From positions 19,117 to 83,116 of the forward strand of contig JAEUKK010000048.1 of the NCBI GenBank assembly GCA_016792625.1: DNA of 64,000 nt, given 5' to 3'. The notes below the pieces were generated by a model. That model had not been told where the DNA came from. It saw only the letters and a program-made list of their open reading frames with translations, and searched no databases. The DNA is from Deltaproteobacteria bacterium (GTDB lineage Bacteria > Myxococcota_A > UBA796 > UBA2385). Positions within the stretch are counted from its first letter, which is position 1. Every line of letters starts with the position of its first letter. The position numbers and the translations under genes were made by a program. Shown in pieces: positions 56,901 through 64,000 of the stretch.

Positions 56901-58631
56901 CTCGCGCAGCGGGGTGACCGCGGCGGGGGCGAGGCCGAGCGCGCGGCCCCAAGCGGGCAGCCGCCAGCGCCAGCCGTAGCGGGCCACCTCGGCGTCGGCG
57001 CCCATGCCCACGTAGACGGCGGTGCGCTCGCGGGGCAGGGCCGGCAGGCGGCGCAGGGCCTCGTCGGCCGCGGCGAGCAGGGCGGTCTGCTGGCCGAGCG
57101 TCTGGTGCAGGTCGGCCGGGGGGAAGCGCAGGCCGACCAGGGGCAGCTCCACCGCGTCGATGGGCCGCACCCCTCCGTCATCGGGCATCGAGGCGGCCGT
57201 TTGCAGGGCGGGCACCAGCTCTTCGGCCCCGTGCACGCCGTGGGCCCGCGCGCCCAGGGCCACCACCGCCACCGCGCCGCCGCGGCGGGCCGGGCGGGCG
57301 GGCGCGGGCTCGGCCTGGGCTTCAGACAGGGCCTCAATGACGACGTGCGCGTTGTTCCCGCCGAAGCCAAAGGCGCTGACCCCCGCGCGCAGGGGCCCCT
57401 CCCAGGGCTCGAGCGCGCGCAGTAGGCGGAAGGGGGTGCCGGCCAACGCGGGGTTCTCCGCCTCGACGTGCAGGGTCGGCGGGCGTTGGCGGTGGGCCAT
57501 CGCCTCCATCACCTTGATCAGCGCGGCGACCCCCGCGGCGGTGATCAGGTGGCCGAGGTTTGACTTCAGCGAGCCGATCGGCAGGCCCTGCGCCCCGGCG
57601 AAGACCCGGGCGCTCGACTGTAGCTCGGTCGCGTCGCCCACCGGGGTGCCGGTGGCGTGGCACTCGAGCAGGCCGCAGCCCGCCGGGTCGCGGCCGGCCA
57701 TCTGCCAGGCGAGGCGCAGCGCGCGCTCCTGGCCCTCGGCGCTCGGGGCGAGCAGGCCGCGGGCCCGCCCGTCATTGCTGAGGCCCACGCCGCGAATGAC
57801 GCCGTAGACGGTGTCTCCGTCGCGGAGCGCATCCTCGAGGCGGCGCAGCACGAGCACCGCCGCCCCCTCCGCCGGCACGAGCCCGTCGGCCTCGGCGTGA
57901 AAGGGCCGGCTCTGGCCGGTCTTGCTCAGCGCTTGAAGGGCCGAGAAGCCGACGTGGATGAACAGGTCGTCGCAGCGGTTGACCGCCCCGGCCAACATCC
58001 AGTCGGCGCGGCCGTCGTGCAGGGCGTCGGCGGCCAGCTTGACCGCGTAGAGCGAAGAGGCGCAGGCGGCGTCGATCGCGTGCAGCGGGCCGCCCAGGCC
58101 CAGCGCCGGCCGCAGCAGCAGCGCGGGCAGGCCCGACATGAAGCGGTCGGTGGGCGTGGCCGGGGGCAGGCCGAGCGCGGCGGCGGCCTCGCCCAGCCAG
58201 ACCTGCTCGGCGAAGCGCGAGAGCCCGGCCGAGGGGAAGCTCAGGTTGCCCAGGATGGCGCCGACCCGGCCGCGGGCGCCGGCGGGCACCCGGGCGTCGT
58301 CGAGCGCGGCGGCGGCGGTGGCCACGGCGAGCTGGGTCAGGGGGTCGAGGCTGGCGAGCAGGCCGTCAGGCAGGCCAGTCTCGGGCAGGGCGGGCAGCCC
58401 GTCGAGGTAGCCGCCGCGGTCGGACCAGGTGCGGTCGGCGGCGCCGGGCCCGGGCGCAGCGCAGCGCACGTCGGCGCCTTCGGCCCGCCAGCGGCCGGCG
58501 GGGGCCGAGGAGAGCAGGTCGCGGCCCGCGGACACCGCCGCCCAGAGCGCGGCCGGGGAGTGGAGGCCGCCTGGCAGGTGCAGGGCGCGGCCCACGACGG
58601 CGATCGGGGTGAACGGGCGCGAGGGGAGCAT
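50976..58631 (-). CDS. pfa3: PUFA synthase subunit: KS-CLF-DH-DH-PKS-type DH-acyltransferase
   Basis: This 2551-residue protein has a complete ketosynthase (Cys190 in DAACASSL, His324 in ECHATGT, His360 in SNLGHL). A chain-length factor follows, where the active Cys region reads TFSAEEASG. Then come a long Ala/Pro linker (about 800-1045) and two FabA-type dehydratase units with FFDGHFKNDPCMPGT (about 1343) and FFKAHFFQDPVQPGS (about 1737). A PKS-type dehydratase follows (GDHRPTWTVPALP, about 1870), then a C-terminal glycerophosphate-acyltransferase-like domain with NHQTGIES (about 2280) and EGTR (about 2370). It works with the upstream subunit to build polyunsaturated fatty acids; the acyltransferase may move the product onto glycerol phosphate. 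The start follows GAAGG. Confidence 0.93.
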   Translation of the reverse strand: MLPSRPFTPIAVVGRALHLPGGLHSPAALWAAVSAGRDLLSSAPAGRWRAEGADVRCAAPGPGAADRTWSDRGGYLDGLPALPETGLPDGLLASLDPLTQLAVATAAAALDDARVPAGARGRVGAILGNLSFPSAGLSRFAEQVWLGEAAAALGLPPATPTDRFMSGLPALLLRPALGLGGPLHAIDAACASSLYAVKLAADALHDGRADWMLAGAVNRCDDLFIHVGFSALQALSKTGQSRPFHAEADGLVPAEGAAVLVLRRLEDALRDGDTVYGVIRGVGLSNDGRARGLLAPSAEGQERALRLAWQMAGRDPAGCGLLECHATGTPVGDATELQSSARVFAGAQGLPIGSLKSNLGHLITAAGVAALIKVMEAMAHRQRPPTLHVEAENPALAGTPFRLLRALEPWEGPLRAGVSAFGFGGNNAHVVIEALSEAQAEPAPARPARRGGAVAVVALGARAHGVHGAEELVPALQTAASMPDDGGVRPIDAVELPLVGLRFPPADLHQTLGQQTALLAAADEALRRLPALPRERTAVYVGMGADAEVARYGWRWRLPAWGRALGLAPAAVTPLREAGQAVLQSAGVVGTMPNIPANRINSQFDLGAGSLTFSAEEASGLVALEAALRALREGELDAALVGAVDLCCEPVAVAAAAAALGPAAHRPGDAALALVLMRAEDAAAQGIAALALIEEQDSGEHVDLSDAPLVLGEGGLRLEPAFGHPHAAAGLLHAAAAVALLAEGQAPAVGLRLRDMAGGQHLLRLRAGDRPGLPPARAAGPQLRLPAHPPAVPPLPAPAARPVFAPVAPAPGPSMSAAGMPRAPRLPSALSAAAHPAGPPTLPGASAPVVTGPVVTGPVVPAPVSTAPVSSAPVSAPPVLSAPTALTEGGGDLASALAAELARVSAVHRAFLDEQTALHQRFLALRGAMGEAALRLAAAPGEALPQAAPSFAHPQPAPVVAAAPSPAPLPAPVSAPAPTPPTPPTPRVTAATASAAPVAAAPQAPAPAPRPPAPTAPAAPAKPAAPAAAPAVAKPAAPSAPASSARPAGFPFTQKRAPIGPRWGREELQINASGAISTLYGPLFEKQDAFVRQCRMPEPPLLLADRVVGLDAVPGSMGLGTIWTETDVTWDSWYLHQGRMPAGVLIEAGQADLMLISYLGIDLGHPGDRVYRLLGCTLTYHGDLPKPGETLRYDIHVDGHAKHGDVRLFFFHYDCFAGDRPILSVRGGQAGFFTDAELEASAGILWTPESQEIVAQPRLDAPTIDGGKRSFSAAEVRAAAEGRVWEALGPAYDRTRTHVDTPRVQSGRMLFLGDTVLDPKGGPWGRGYLKSVQNIQPDDWFFDGHFKNDPCMPGTLMFEGCLQAMALYLTAMGVTADRDGWRFQPVPGAKLDLRCRGQVDPGTKVLTYELFVEEFEAGPTPTLWADILCTSDERKAFHARRVGLQLVADWPAERRPGLLRLHHEERPVATQDGFSFGYPSLLACAWGRPSDAFGQMYRVFDGHRRVARLPGPPYHFMSRVNRIDGKVGEFKPGAVIELEYDVPRDAWYFGENDSPTMPFCVFLEAALQPCGWLASMVGSAVTVPDDLSFRNLDGVGTMLAEIGPEAGVFRTRVKITKISTTAGMIIEGFDVACFVGETQVYELQTVFGFFPKAALENQVGLPTTPEQRAILSLDSDVRVDLKPRPAAYFGGALKLPGSMLCMIDRVTGWWPSGGPKGLGAARAEKDVDASEWFFKAHFFQDPVQPGSLGIEAMIRLLQWVMIEQGMGEGMASPRFEPLEIGGKMGWKYRGQVIPTNKVISTTIELTAVGEDERGRWARCDASLWVDGKRIYEAKDLGMRVVEKGPAAGPWLPLAPVVTTLDPAVDRWVGDHRPTWTVPALPMMSLVDLAAQAAGGPMRLVRDARVRRWVTVTGPTTLRAEVTGVVPAGVTVQITDVDKGEVVFTCAVERREQLEHPAPWAPVQGAVQPAPYASGALFHGPAFQLLRRWVIGAADGAGWFEGTLDLDHGPAAAVPRGALVPALLDAGTHILPHDALAGRVRGVRPDEVAYPAVVERLELFGPAPTGGLVRVVAQALDAPAGRARFRIQWSQGERVWAEINLAEALFPKGPLGSAPPDTRRAFLRDRRGNGLALSTSAIASCGRRETTLSARTVAATDWLPGTVAGIYGTNDPLQVAEKEHMAAELLRDGAGPHPGSLPAAAPLARWTLEGALEKGVATVKSGPPALDLGRVETFWRGWFNRAPWPVEDLYYGLMQKFIGQVLLEDPAAFAALRGRSVLFLANHQTGIESLLFSVLASALIEVPTVTVAKAEHRHTWLGDLIRHSFAYPGVNDPQVITYFDREDKASLLGLIGGLAEEMKAPGRCVMVHVEGTRALDCTRPVEKMSGAFIDMALAVGAPIVPVRFVGGLDRAPLDRRTEFPVGMGRQDIWFGAPLLPEELGRVPYGERKKRVIDGINRLGPTAADEQPAAADPAFAKRVADWQAHTGCREEDAVLFCVLEDRAAPSPGTAALLAAADEDNNALHVDPTDPEQLWLGQLARAVFGPRGPAVRGG

Positions 58632-58644
58632 GGGGCGACCTTCG

Positions 58645-58660
58645 GCCCCCGCGCGGGGGC
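58645..58660. repeat. 16-bp perfect palindrome between the two synthase genes
   Basis: GCCCCCGCGCGGGGGC fills most of the 39-base gap. In the transcript it forms a GC hairpin 13 bases before the second gene's ATG, next to its GAAGG ribosome-binding site. It may tune translation or stabilise the processed message. Confidence 0.5.
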
Positions 58661-58670
58661 AGGATGCGGC

Positions 58671-61600
58671 TCAGCGCCGCGGCAACAACACGGTGCGGAC
58701 ACCGACGAAGCTGGCGCGCAGGCCGCCATCTTCGTCGAAAAGGCTGATGTCGCAGCGCGCCTCGTTGCCCTGGGCGCGCTGGCTGGCGAGGGCCGCCCGC
58801 ACCGGGCCGGGGGCAGGGCCCGGGCGGTGCAGGCAGAGCGCGGTCAGGCCGAGCGGCAGGCTGGGGCCGCCCAGCGCGGCCTCGGTCCAGAGCAGGGCGA
58901 GCTGCAGCGCGCCGTCGAGCAGGGCCAGATCGACGTGGTGGTCGGCCAGATCGGCTTGGCTCCAGCCCAGGGCCGCGCCGCCGTGCAGGGTGGCGACGAG
59001 GCCCCGATGGTCCCCGGCCTCGACCGTGGCGACCGCGCGCAGGCGCGGGCCGTGGAAGAGGGTCGGGCCTGCGTAGGGCGGGCCGCCGGCCCAAGCGGGC
59101 AGGTCGGCGGGCGGGGCGGCGGGCGCGGGCGCGGGGCCCAGGCGGGCCCGGCCGCGGTAGCGCGGGCGGTCGGTCGGGCCGCCGGCGGCGCGCTCACTCC
59201 ACAGCAGCATGTCCAGCGCGGCGTGCTCTGCGCCATCGGCGCCGATGTGGGCGCCCGGGCGCACCTCGAGGCGCAGGCCGGGCAGGGCCCCGCCTTCGGC
59301 GACGATGCCCTTGAGCACGTCGAGGCCGTCGATGGTCCACGGGCCGCCGGCTGGTGCTAGGCCGGGGTGGGCGGCCGGGCGCGGGTGCAGGCCCTGGGCG
59401 GCGGCGACCATCCAGTCGATCACCGCGACCACGGGGATCACGACCTCGCCGTTGACCTGGTGGTCAGCGAGGTAGGGGCGGCGCAGCAGGTCGGCGCTCA
59501 GTTGAAGCTGCACCGCGACCGGGGCGCGCGCGCCACCGTCCTTCTCAGGGGTCTCGAGCAGGGCCTCGGGGCGGGGCTCGCCGCCGAGCACCACCATCGG
59601 GGGGCCGCCGTGCTCCGCCGCTTCGGCGACGAGCATGGCCGCGCCGACCTCTAGCGGGATGAGGGGCACGCCCAGCGCGTCAAAGCGGGCCTTGAGCGCC
59701 GGCGTGACCATGCCGCCCTCCCAAGGGCCCCAGCCGAGGCTGCGGACCACGCAGCCGGGCCGCCGCTGGGCCTCGACCGCGCAGGCCATGTTCAGCAACT
59801 CGTTGGCCATCGCGTAGTCGACCTGGCCGCGGTTGCCGCAGCGGGCGGCCACCGAGGAGAAGCAGAGCAGCAGCGCCAGCGGGTCATTCTCGGTGGCCGA
59901 GAGCAGGGCGCGCAGGCCGGCGACCTTGGTGTGCACCACGGCGTCGAACTGGGGGTCGGTCTTCTCGACGATGAGCCGGTCTTGAATGACGCCAGCGCCG
60001 TGGATCAGGCCCTTGACCGGGCCGAGCGCCGGGCGCAGGCCGTCGAGCAGGGCGCGCAGCCCGGCCGCGTCGACCACGTCGACCGCCTCGTAGCTGGCGG
60101 CGCAGCCGACCTGCGAGAGCGCGGCCAGCGTGCCGCGGATCTCGCGGCTGGCGATGATCTGGCTGACCTGCTTGCCGATGGCGGCCGGCGCGGGGCGCTC
60201 ACCGCGGGCGGCGGCGGCCCGCACCAGCGCGCCGCGCAGGGCGGCGGCGGCGGCCTCGTCGGTGCCGGGGATGGCGTCCAGGCCGGCGGGCTCGGGCTGC
60301 AGGGGCGAGCGCCCGAGCAGCACGAAGTGGGCGCCGGTGCGCTGGCCGAGCGCGATGACCGTGGCCGCGGTCACGCCGCGGGCGCCGCCCGAGACCACCA
60401 CCAGATCACCGCGCTGCAGCACCTGCCCGTGCGGGTGGGCCGGGAGCAAACGGTCGGCGAGGGTCAGGCGGCGGCCGTCGGGGGCGAGGCCGACCTCACG
60501 CTCGGGGCCGCCGGCCAGCAGCTCGGCGGCGAGACGGGCGGCGAGGGCGGCGGGGCCCACGGGCTGGCCCTGGGCGTCATGGCGCGCCAGATCGATGATC
60601 TTGACGTCGCAGCCGGGCCACTCAATGGCCACGGTGCGGCCGAGGCCGGCCAGGGCGCCGGTCCAGGCGGCGTGGGGCGGCAGGGGGCCTAGGCCGAAGC
60701 GGCCGCCGGTGTCCTGCACGGTGACCAGGCCTTGGGGCGCGCCGGCTTGGCCGAGCGCGCGGGTCATCTGGAAGGCGGCGCGCAGGTGCGCCTCTTCGTT
60801 GGCCTCATCGTCGGCCTGGTCGTGGGGCGCGAGCACGAGCAGGCTGCCGGGGCGCAGCTCGGCCGGGCCGTCGACCGCGACCGCGCGCAGGCCGGCCGCC
60901 TGCAGCGCGGGCAGCAGGGCCGCGCGCAGGGGCGAGCCCGGGGCGGCCCAGACCTGCAGGGCGCCGTCGGCGCCGCCTAGAAGTCCCCTCCGGGCCACGC
61001 CAGACGCAGGGGCGTCGACCAGCTCGACCGCGAAGCGGCCCAGCCCGGCCGGCAGCTGCTCGGCGCGCTCCTCGACGTGCTGCACGCCGTTCTGCGCGAC
61101 CGCCCCGCCGCTGACCCCGCCCATGGCCTCGACGATCTGGCCGAGCGTGCGCAGCTGGCCGAGCTTGCCCGCGTCGACGGCGGGCAGGCCGGGGGCCTTG
61201 TCCTGCACGGCGCTCAAGATCTCCACCCGCTTGATGCTGTCGACGCCGAGGTCACCCTCCAGATCCATGTCCAGGGTGAGCATCTCGACGGGGTAGCCGG
61301 TCTTCTCCGCGACGACGGCCAGCATGAGGTCTTGCAGGCCGGCGGCGGCCGCCGGGGCCGCAGCCACAGCAGCCGCAGCGACGGGCGCGGGAGCAGAAGC
61401 GGCCGGAGCCGCGCCGGTCACGCCGCCCATGGCCTCGACGATCTGGCCGAGCGTGCGCAGCTGGCTGAGCTTTCCGGCGTCGACGGCGGGCAGGCCGGGG
61501 GCCTTGTCCTGCACGGCGCTCAAGATCTCCACCCGCTTGATGCTGTCGACGCCGAGGTCACCCTCCAGGTCCATGTCGAGGGTGAGCATCTCGACGGGGT

Positions 61601-64000
61601 AGCCGGTCTTCTCCGCAACGACGGCCAGCATGAGGTCTTGCAGGCCGGCGGCGGCCGCCGGGGCCGCAGCCACAGCAACCGCAGCGACGGGAGCGGGCGC
61701 CGCAGCCGGAGCAGCGGCCGGAGCCCCGCCGGTCACCCCGCCCATGGCCTCGACGATCTGGCCGAGCGTGCGCAGCTGGCCGAGCTTTCCGGCGTCGACG
61801 GCGGGCAGGCCGGGGGCCTTGTCCTGCACGGCGCTCAAGATCTCCACCCGCTTGATGCTGTCGACGCCGAGGTCCCCCTCGAGGTCCATGTCCAGGGTGA
61901 GCATCTCGACCGGGTAGCCGGTCTTCTCCGCGACGACGGCCAGCATGATGTTTTGGAGGCCGGCGGCGGCCGCCGGGGCCGCAGCGACGGGAGCCGCAGC
62001 GACGGGAGCGGGAGTCGTCGCAGCCGGAGCAGCTGCCGGCGCCCCGCCGGTCACGCCGCCCATGGCCTCGACGATCTGGCCGAGCGTGCGCAGCTGGCCG
62101 AGCTTGCCCGCGTCGACGGCGGGCAGGCCGGGGGCCTTGTCCTGCACGGCGCTCAAGATCTCCACCCGCTTGATGCTGTCGACGCCGAGGTCCCCCTCGA
62201 GGTCCATATCCAGCGTGAGCATCTCGACCGGGTAGCCGGTCTTCTCCGCAACGACGGTCAGCATGATGTTTTGCAGGCCGGCCGAGGCTGCGGGCGCGGC
62301 GGCCTTGGGCGCGGGGGCGGCCGGCGCGGGGGCCTTGGGCGCAGCGGCGACCGGCGCGGGGGCGGCGACGACCGGGGCGGCCTTGGGCGCGGGGGCGACC
62401 GGGGAGGCGACGACCGGGGCGGTGACCACGGGGTAGACCGGGGCGGCGACCACGGGGGCGGCGACCGGCGCGGGGGCGGCGGCGACCGGCGCGGCGAGGG
62501 CCGGGGCCCGCGGCGCGGCGAGGGCGGGCGCGGCGGGCGGCAGGCGCAGGCCGGCGTCGACCGGCGCCCCGCCGCTGATCAGCGCGGCGAGGCTGCTCAT
62601 GCCCACCTCGGCGGTGCGCAAGAAGGCGGCGTGGGAGTCGGCCATCGCGCGGGAGAAGGCGCTGTGCGCCTCGGCGGTCTGGCGCTGGGTGTCCTGCCAG
62701 GCGGTGATCCAGGCGCTGACGGCGACGGGGTCGGGGCGGTGGCTGCTGCTCATCTTCACCTGCGCTGCCGCCGGAGCGGCCGAAATGACGTCTGGGGTGC
62801 GGTTCTGGGCAATGGGGGCCGGGCTGACCGGCGCGGGTCGGGCGGCCACCGGGGCCACCGGCGCGACCGAAGCGACCGGAGCAACGGAAGCGACCGGGCG
62901 GGCGGCGACCGGCGGGGTCGGGGTGGCGGCCTTCGGGGCCGGCGCGGCGGCGGCCGGCGGCGTGGGCGGGTTGGGCTGGGCCCGACCGGCGGCCCCGTTC
63001 TTTGGTGGGTAGGGCTTGCCGATGTTGGTGCCATTGATCGGAATGGCGTGCTTCAGGGCCTTCTTGTCGGCCGGGTCGGCCGGCGGCCGCAGGCCCTCGC
63101 GCAGGGCGCCGAGCTGCAGGGGGCGCCCCTCGGCCCAGAGCTTGCCCACCGCGTCGAGCAGCGAGAGCCAGCCGTCGCGCTTCTTTTTGTCGGTGCACAG
63201 CGCGGTGTGGTCCTTGCCCTTGAGGATGCGGCCGACCAGGCCGGTCAGCACGTTGCTCGGGCCCACCTCGACGAAGGTGCGCACCCCGGCGGCATACATG
63301 GCCTCGACCACCTCGACGAAGCGCACCGGCTCGGCGAGCTGACAGGCGAGCTGGGCGCGCACCGCCTCGGCCTCGGCGGCGTAGGGTGCGGCGGTGGCGT
63401 CGGCGAAGACCGGCAGGCTGGGCGCGGCGAAGCGCAGGCCCTGCAGCGCGGCGCCGAACTCGGTCGTGGCCCCGGCGACGATCTTGCTGTGAAAGGCGGT
63501 GCTGACGGTGAGGCGCTGGGCGGTGATGCCGGCGGCCTTGAGCGCGGCCTCGGCGGCCTCGACCGCCGGGGTGGCCCCGCTGAGCACGACCTGGCTCGGG
63601 TGGTTGTGGTTGGCGACCACGATGTCGAGCGCGTTCTTCTCGATGACCTCGCGCACGGCTTCGATGGTGGCCGCGGCGGCGGTCATCGCGCCGGCGGTCG
63701 AGGCGGCGGCGGCGGCCATCGCGGCCCCGCGGGCGGCCGCGGCGCGCAGGAAGTCGGCCTCGTCCAGCGCGCCGGCGGCGTGCAGGGCGGTCAGCTCGCC
63801 GAAGCTGTGGCCGGCGACCGCAGAGAAGCCGAGGCCGAGCGCGCGCAGGGCGTGGAGCGCGGCGAGGCTGGCCGCGCCGATGGCGGGCTGGGCGACCTCG
63901 GTGGCGGTCAGCGCGCGCAGCTGGGCGTCCTCTTCGGCGGCCGAAAACGCCGGGCGGGGGAAGGCCTTGGTGTGCAGCCCGAGGCCCAGGGTGGCGGCGG
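58671..64000 (-). CDS. pfa2: PUFA synthase subunit (partial): MAT-4xACP-KR-DH
   Basis: The reading frame stays open to the window edge, so the N-terminus (expected to hold a ketosynthase) is outside. The visible part begins in the malonyl acyltransferase (GHSFGELTALHAAGAL, the active Ser in GHS). A KHAIPINGTNIGKPYPP linker typical of PfaA proteins follows. Next come an Ala/Pro region, four acyl-carrier domains with LGVDSIKR, a ketoreductase (VVVSGGARGVTAA, FSSVAARCGNRGQVDYAMAN) and a C-terminal PKS-type dehydratase (LADHQVNGEVVIPVVAVID). It carries the growing chain on its ACPs for the partner subunit. The stop is 39 bases upstream of the next gene. Confidence 0.93.
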   Translation of the reverse strand, partial: AATLGLGLHTKAFPRPAFSAAEEDAQLRALTATEVAQPAIGAASLAALHALRALGLGFSAVAGHSFGELTALHAAGALDEADFLRAAAARGAAMAAAAASTAGAMTAAAATIEAVREVIEKNALDIVVANHNHPSQVVLSGATPAVEAAEAALKAAGITAQRLTVSTAFHSKIVAGATTEFGAALQGLRFAAPSLPVFADATAAPYAAEAEAVRAQLACQLAEPVRFVEVVEAMYAAGVRTFVEVGPSNVLTGLVGRILKGKDHTALCTDKKKRDGWLSLLDAVGKLWAEGRPLQLGALREGLRPPADPADKKALKHAIPINGTNIGKPYPPKNGAAGRAQPNPPTPPAAAAPAPKAATPTPPVAARPVASVAPVASVAPVAPVAARPAPVSPAPIAQNRTPDVISAAPAAAQVKMSSSHRPDPVAVSAWITAWQDTQRQTAEAHSAFSRAMADSHAAFLRTAEVGMSSLAALISGGAPVDAGLRLPPAAPALAAPRAPALAAPVAAAPAPVAAPVVAAPVYPVVTAPVVASPVAPAPKAAPVVAAPAPVAAAPKAPAPAAPAPKAAAPAASAGLQNIMLTVVAEKTGYPVEMLTLDMDLEGDLGVDSIKRVEILSAVQDKAPGLPAVDAGKLGQLRTLGQIVEAMGGVTGGAPAAAPAATTPAPVAAAPVAAAPAAAAGLQNIMLAVVAEKTGYPVEMLTLDMDLEGDLGVDSIKRVEILSAVQDKAPGLPAVDAGKLGQLRTLGQIVEAMGGVTGGAPAAAPAAAPAPVAAVAVAAAPAAAAGLQDLMLAVVAEKTGYPVEMLTLDMDLEGDLGVDSIKRVEILSAVQDKAPGLPAVDAGKLSQLRTLGQIVEAMGGVTGAAPAASAPAPVAAAAVAAAPAAAAGLQDLMLAVVAEKTGYPVEMLTLDMDLEGDLGVDSIKRVEILSAVQDKAPGLPAVDAGKLGQLRTLGQIVEAMGGVSGGAVAQNGVQHVEERAEQLPAGLGRFAVELVDAPASGVARRGLLGGADGALQVWAAPGSPLRAALLPALQAAGLRAVAVDGPAELRPGSLLVLAPHDQADDEANEEAHLRAAFQMTRALGQAGAPQGLVTVQDTGGRFGLGPLPPHAAWTGALAGLGRTVAIEWPGCDVKIIDLARHDAQGQPVGPAALAARLAAELLAGGPEREVGLAPDGRRLTLADRLLPAHPHGQVLQRGDLVVVSGGARGVTAATVIALGQRTGAHFVLLGRSPLQPEPAGLDAIPGTDEAAAAALRGALVRAAAARGERPAPAAIGKQVSQIIASREIRGTLAALSQVGCAASYEAVDVVDAAGLRALLDGLRPALGPVKGLIHGAGVIQDRLIVEKTDPQFDAVVHTKVAGLRALLSATENDPLALLLCFSSVAARCGNRGQVDYAMANELLNMACAVEAQRRPGCVVRSLGWGPWEGGMVTPALKARFDALGVPLIPLEVGAAMLVAEAAEHGGPPMVVLGGEPRPEALLETPEKDGGARAPVAVQLQLSADLLRRPYLADHQVNGEVVIPVVAVIDWMVAAAQGLHPRPAAHPGLAPAGGPWTIDGLDVLKGIVAEGGALPGLRLEVRPGAHIGADGAEHAALDMLLWSERAAGGPTDRPRYRGRARLGPAPAPAAPPADLPAWAGGPPYAGPTLFHGPRLRAVATVEAGDHRGLVATLHGGAALGWSQADLADHHVDLALLDGALQLALLWTEAALGGPSLPLGLTALCLHRPGPAPGPVRAALASQRAQGNEARCDISLFDEDGGLRASFVGVRTVLLPRR
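61119..62280 (-). repeat. Four tandem acyl-carrier-protein domains
   Basis: Four units of about 306-318 bases each encode an ACP of about 78 residues (EKTGYPVEMLTLDMDLEGD followed by LGVDSIKRVEIL) separated by Ala/Pro linkers with repeated PVAA. Corresponding positions start near 61231, 61537, 61852 and 62170. The units are nearly identical even at synonymous sites, which points to recent duplication or ongoing homogenisation. Each has the Ser that receives phosphopantetheine. Multiple ACPs are usual in PUFA synthases and raise output. Confidence 0.93.

Noticed and set aside
52611..57425. A 1604-codon open frame on the plus strand opposite the PUFA synthase
   Set aside because: It is exactly antisense to a well-supported megasynthase. 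Strong G/C bias at third positions removes stop codons from other frames, and the translation lacks any family motif.
61119..62280. Regularly spaced repeats that could resemble a repeat array
   Set aside because: The period of about 310 bases, the open reading frame and the LGVDS motif show that they are ACP domains, not a CRISPR array.

Overview
This window comes from a very GC-rich bacterial genome and most resembles a member of the Myxococcota. The grounds are a secreted metalloprotease ending in a MYXO-CTERM-like sorting tail, a MopE-type Cys/Asp repeat lipoprotein, many lipoproteins, two sigma-54 enhancer-binding proteins, caspase-like proteins and a myxobacterial-style polyunsaturated fatty acid (PUFA) synthase. 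Genes are tightly packed, often with ATGA, GTGA or TTGA stop/start overlaps. No tRNA, rRNA, CRISPR array, transposase or integrase was recognised.

Layout. Bases 1-3270 hold the end of a membrane protein, a P-loop ATPase (visibly less GC-rich than its neighbours) and a coupled helical partner. Bases 3267-5755 hold a metallo-beta-lactamase-fold hydrolase and a GAF-type sigma-54 activator behind their own -24/-12 promoter and two tandem 19-bp dyads. A membrane glycosyltransferase and a secreted protein follow. Bases 9282-11949 are an arsenic operon (arsR-acr3-arsC-arsH).

Bases 11971-31127 form the most striking region. It contains a complete sulfate ABC transporter with a second sigma-54 activator at its end, an O/P-type porin, a thiol dioxygenase fused to a flavoprotein, and a nine-gene envelope operon (binding-like protein, lipoproteins, porin, ExbB, ExbD, TonB, TonB-dependent receptor). 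Four sequences matching the sigma-54 consensus stand exactly in front of these transcription units, and paired palindromes lie between two divergent ones. I read it as a sigma-54-controlled nutrient-scavenging island, probably for sulfur compounds. The receptor gene carries an apparent frameshift in a six-base homopolymer.

Bases 31520-37636 carry a formate-dehydrogenase-like molybdoenzyme, a helical protein, a PanE-like reductase and a small LuxR-type regulator. Bases 37716-45942 are a divergent island: a LuxR-type regulator, an ECF sigma factor with an unusually split region 4 and a one-TM protein on one side; two caspase-like proteins and two secreted lipoproteins on the other. The M36 protease follows at 45950-49930.

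Bases 50029-64000 hold two PUFA synthase subunits on the minus strand. One is cut by the window edge (acyltransferase, four ACPs, ketoreductase, dehydratase). The other is complete (ketosynthase, chain-length factor, FabA-like dehydratases, PKS-type dehydratase, fused acyltransferase) and is coupled to an EamA-type transporter. Enoyl reductase and phosphopantetheinyl transferase genes are not in view.
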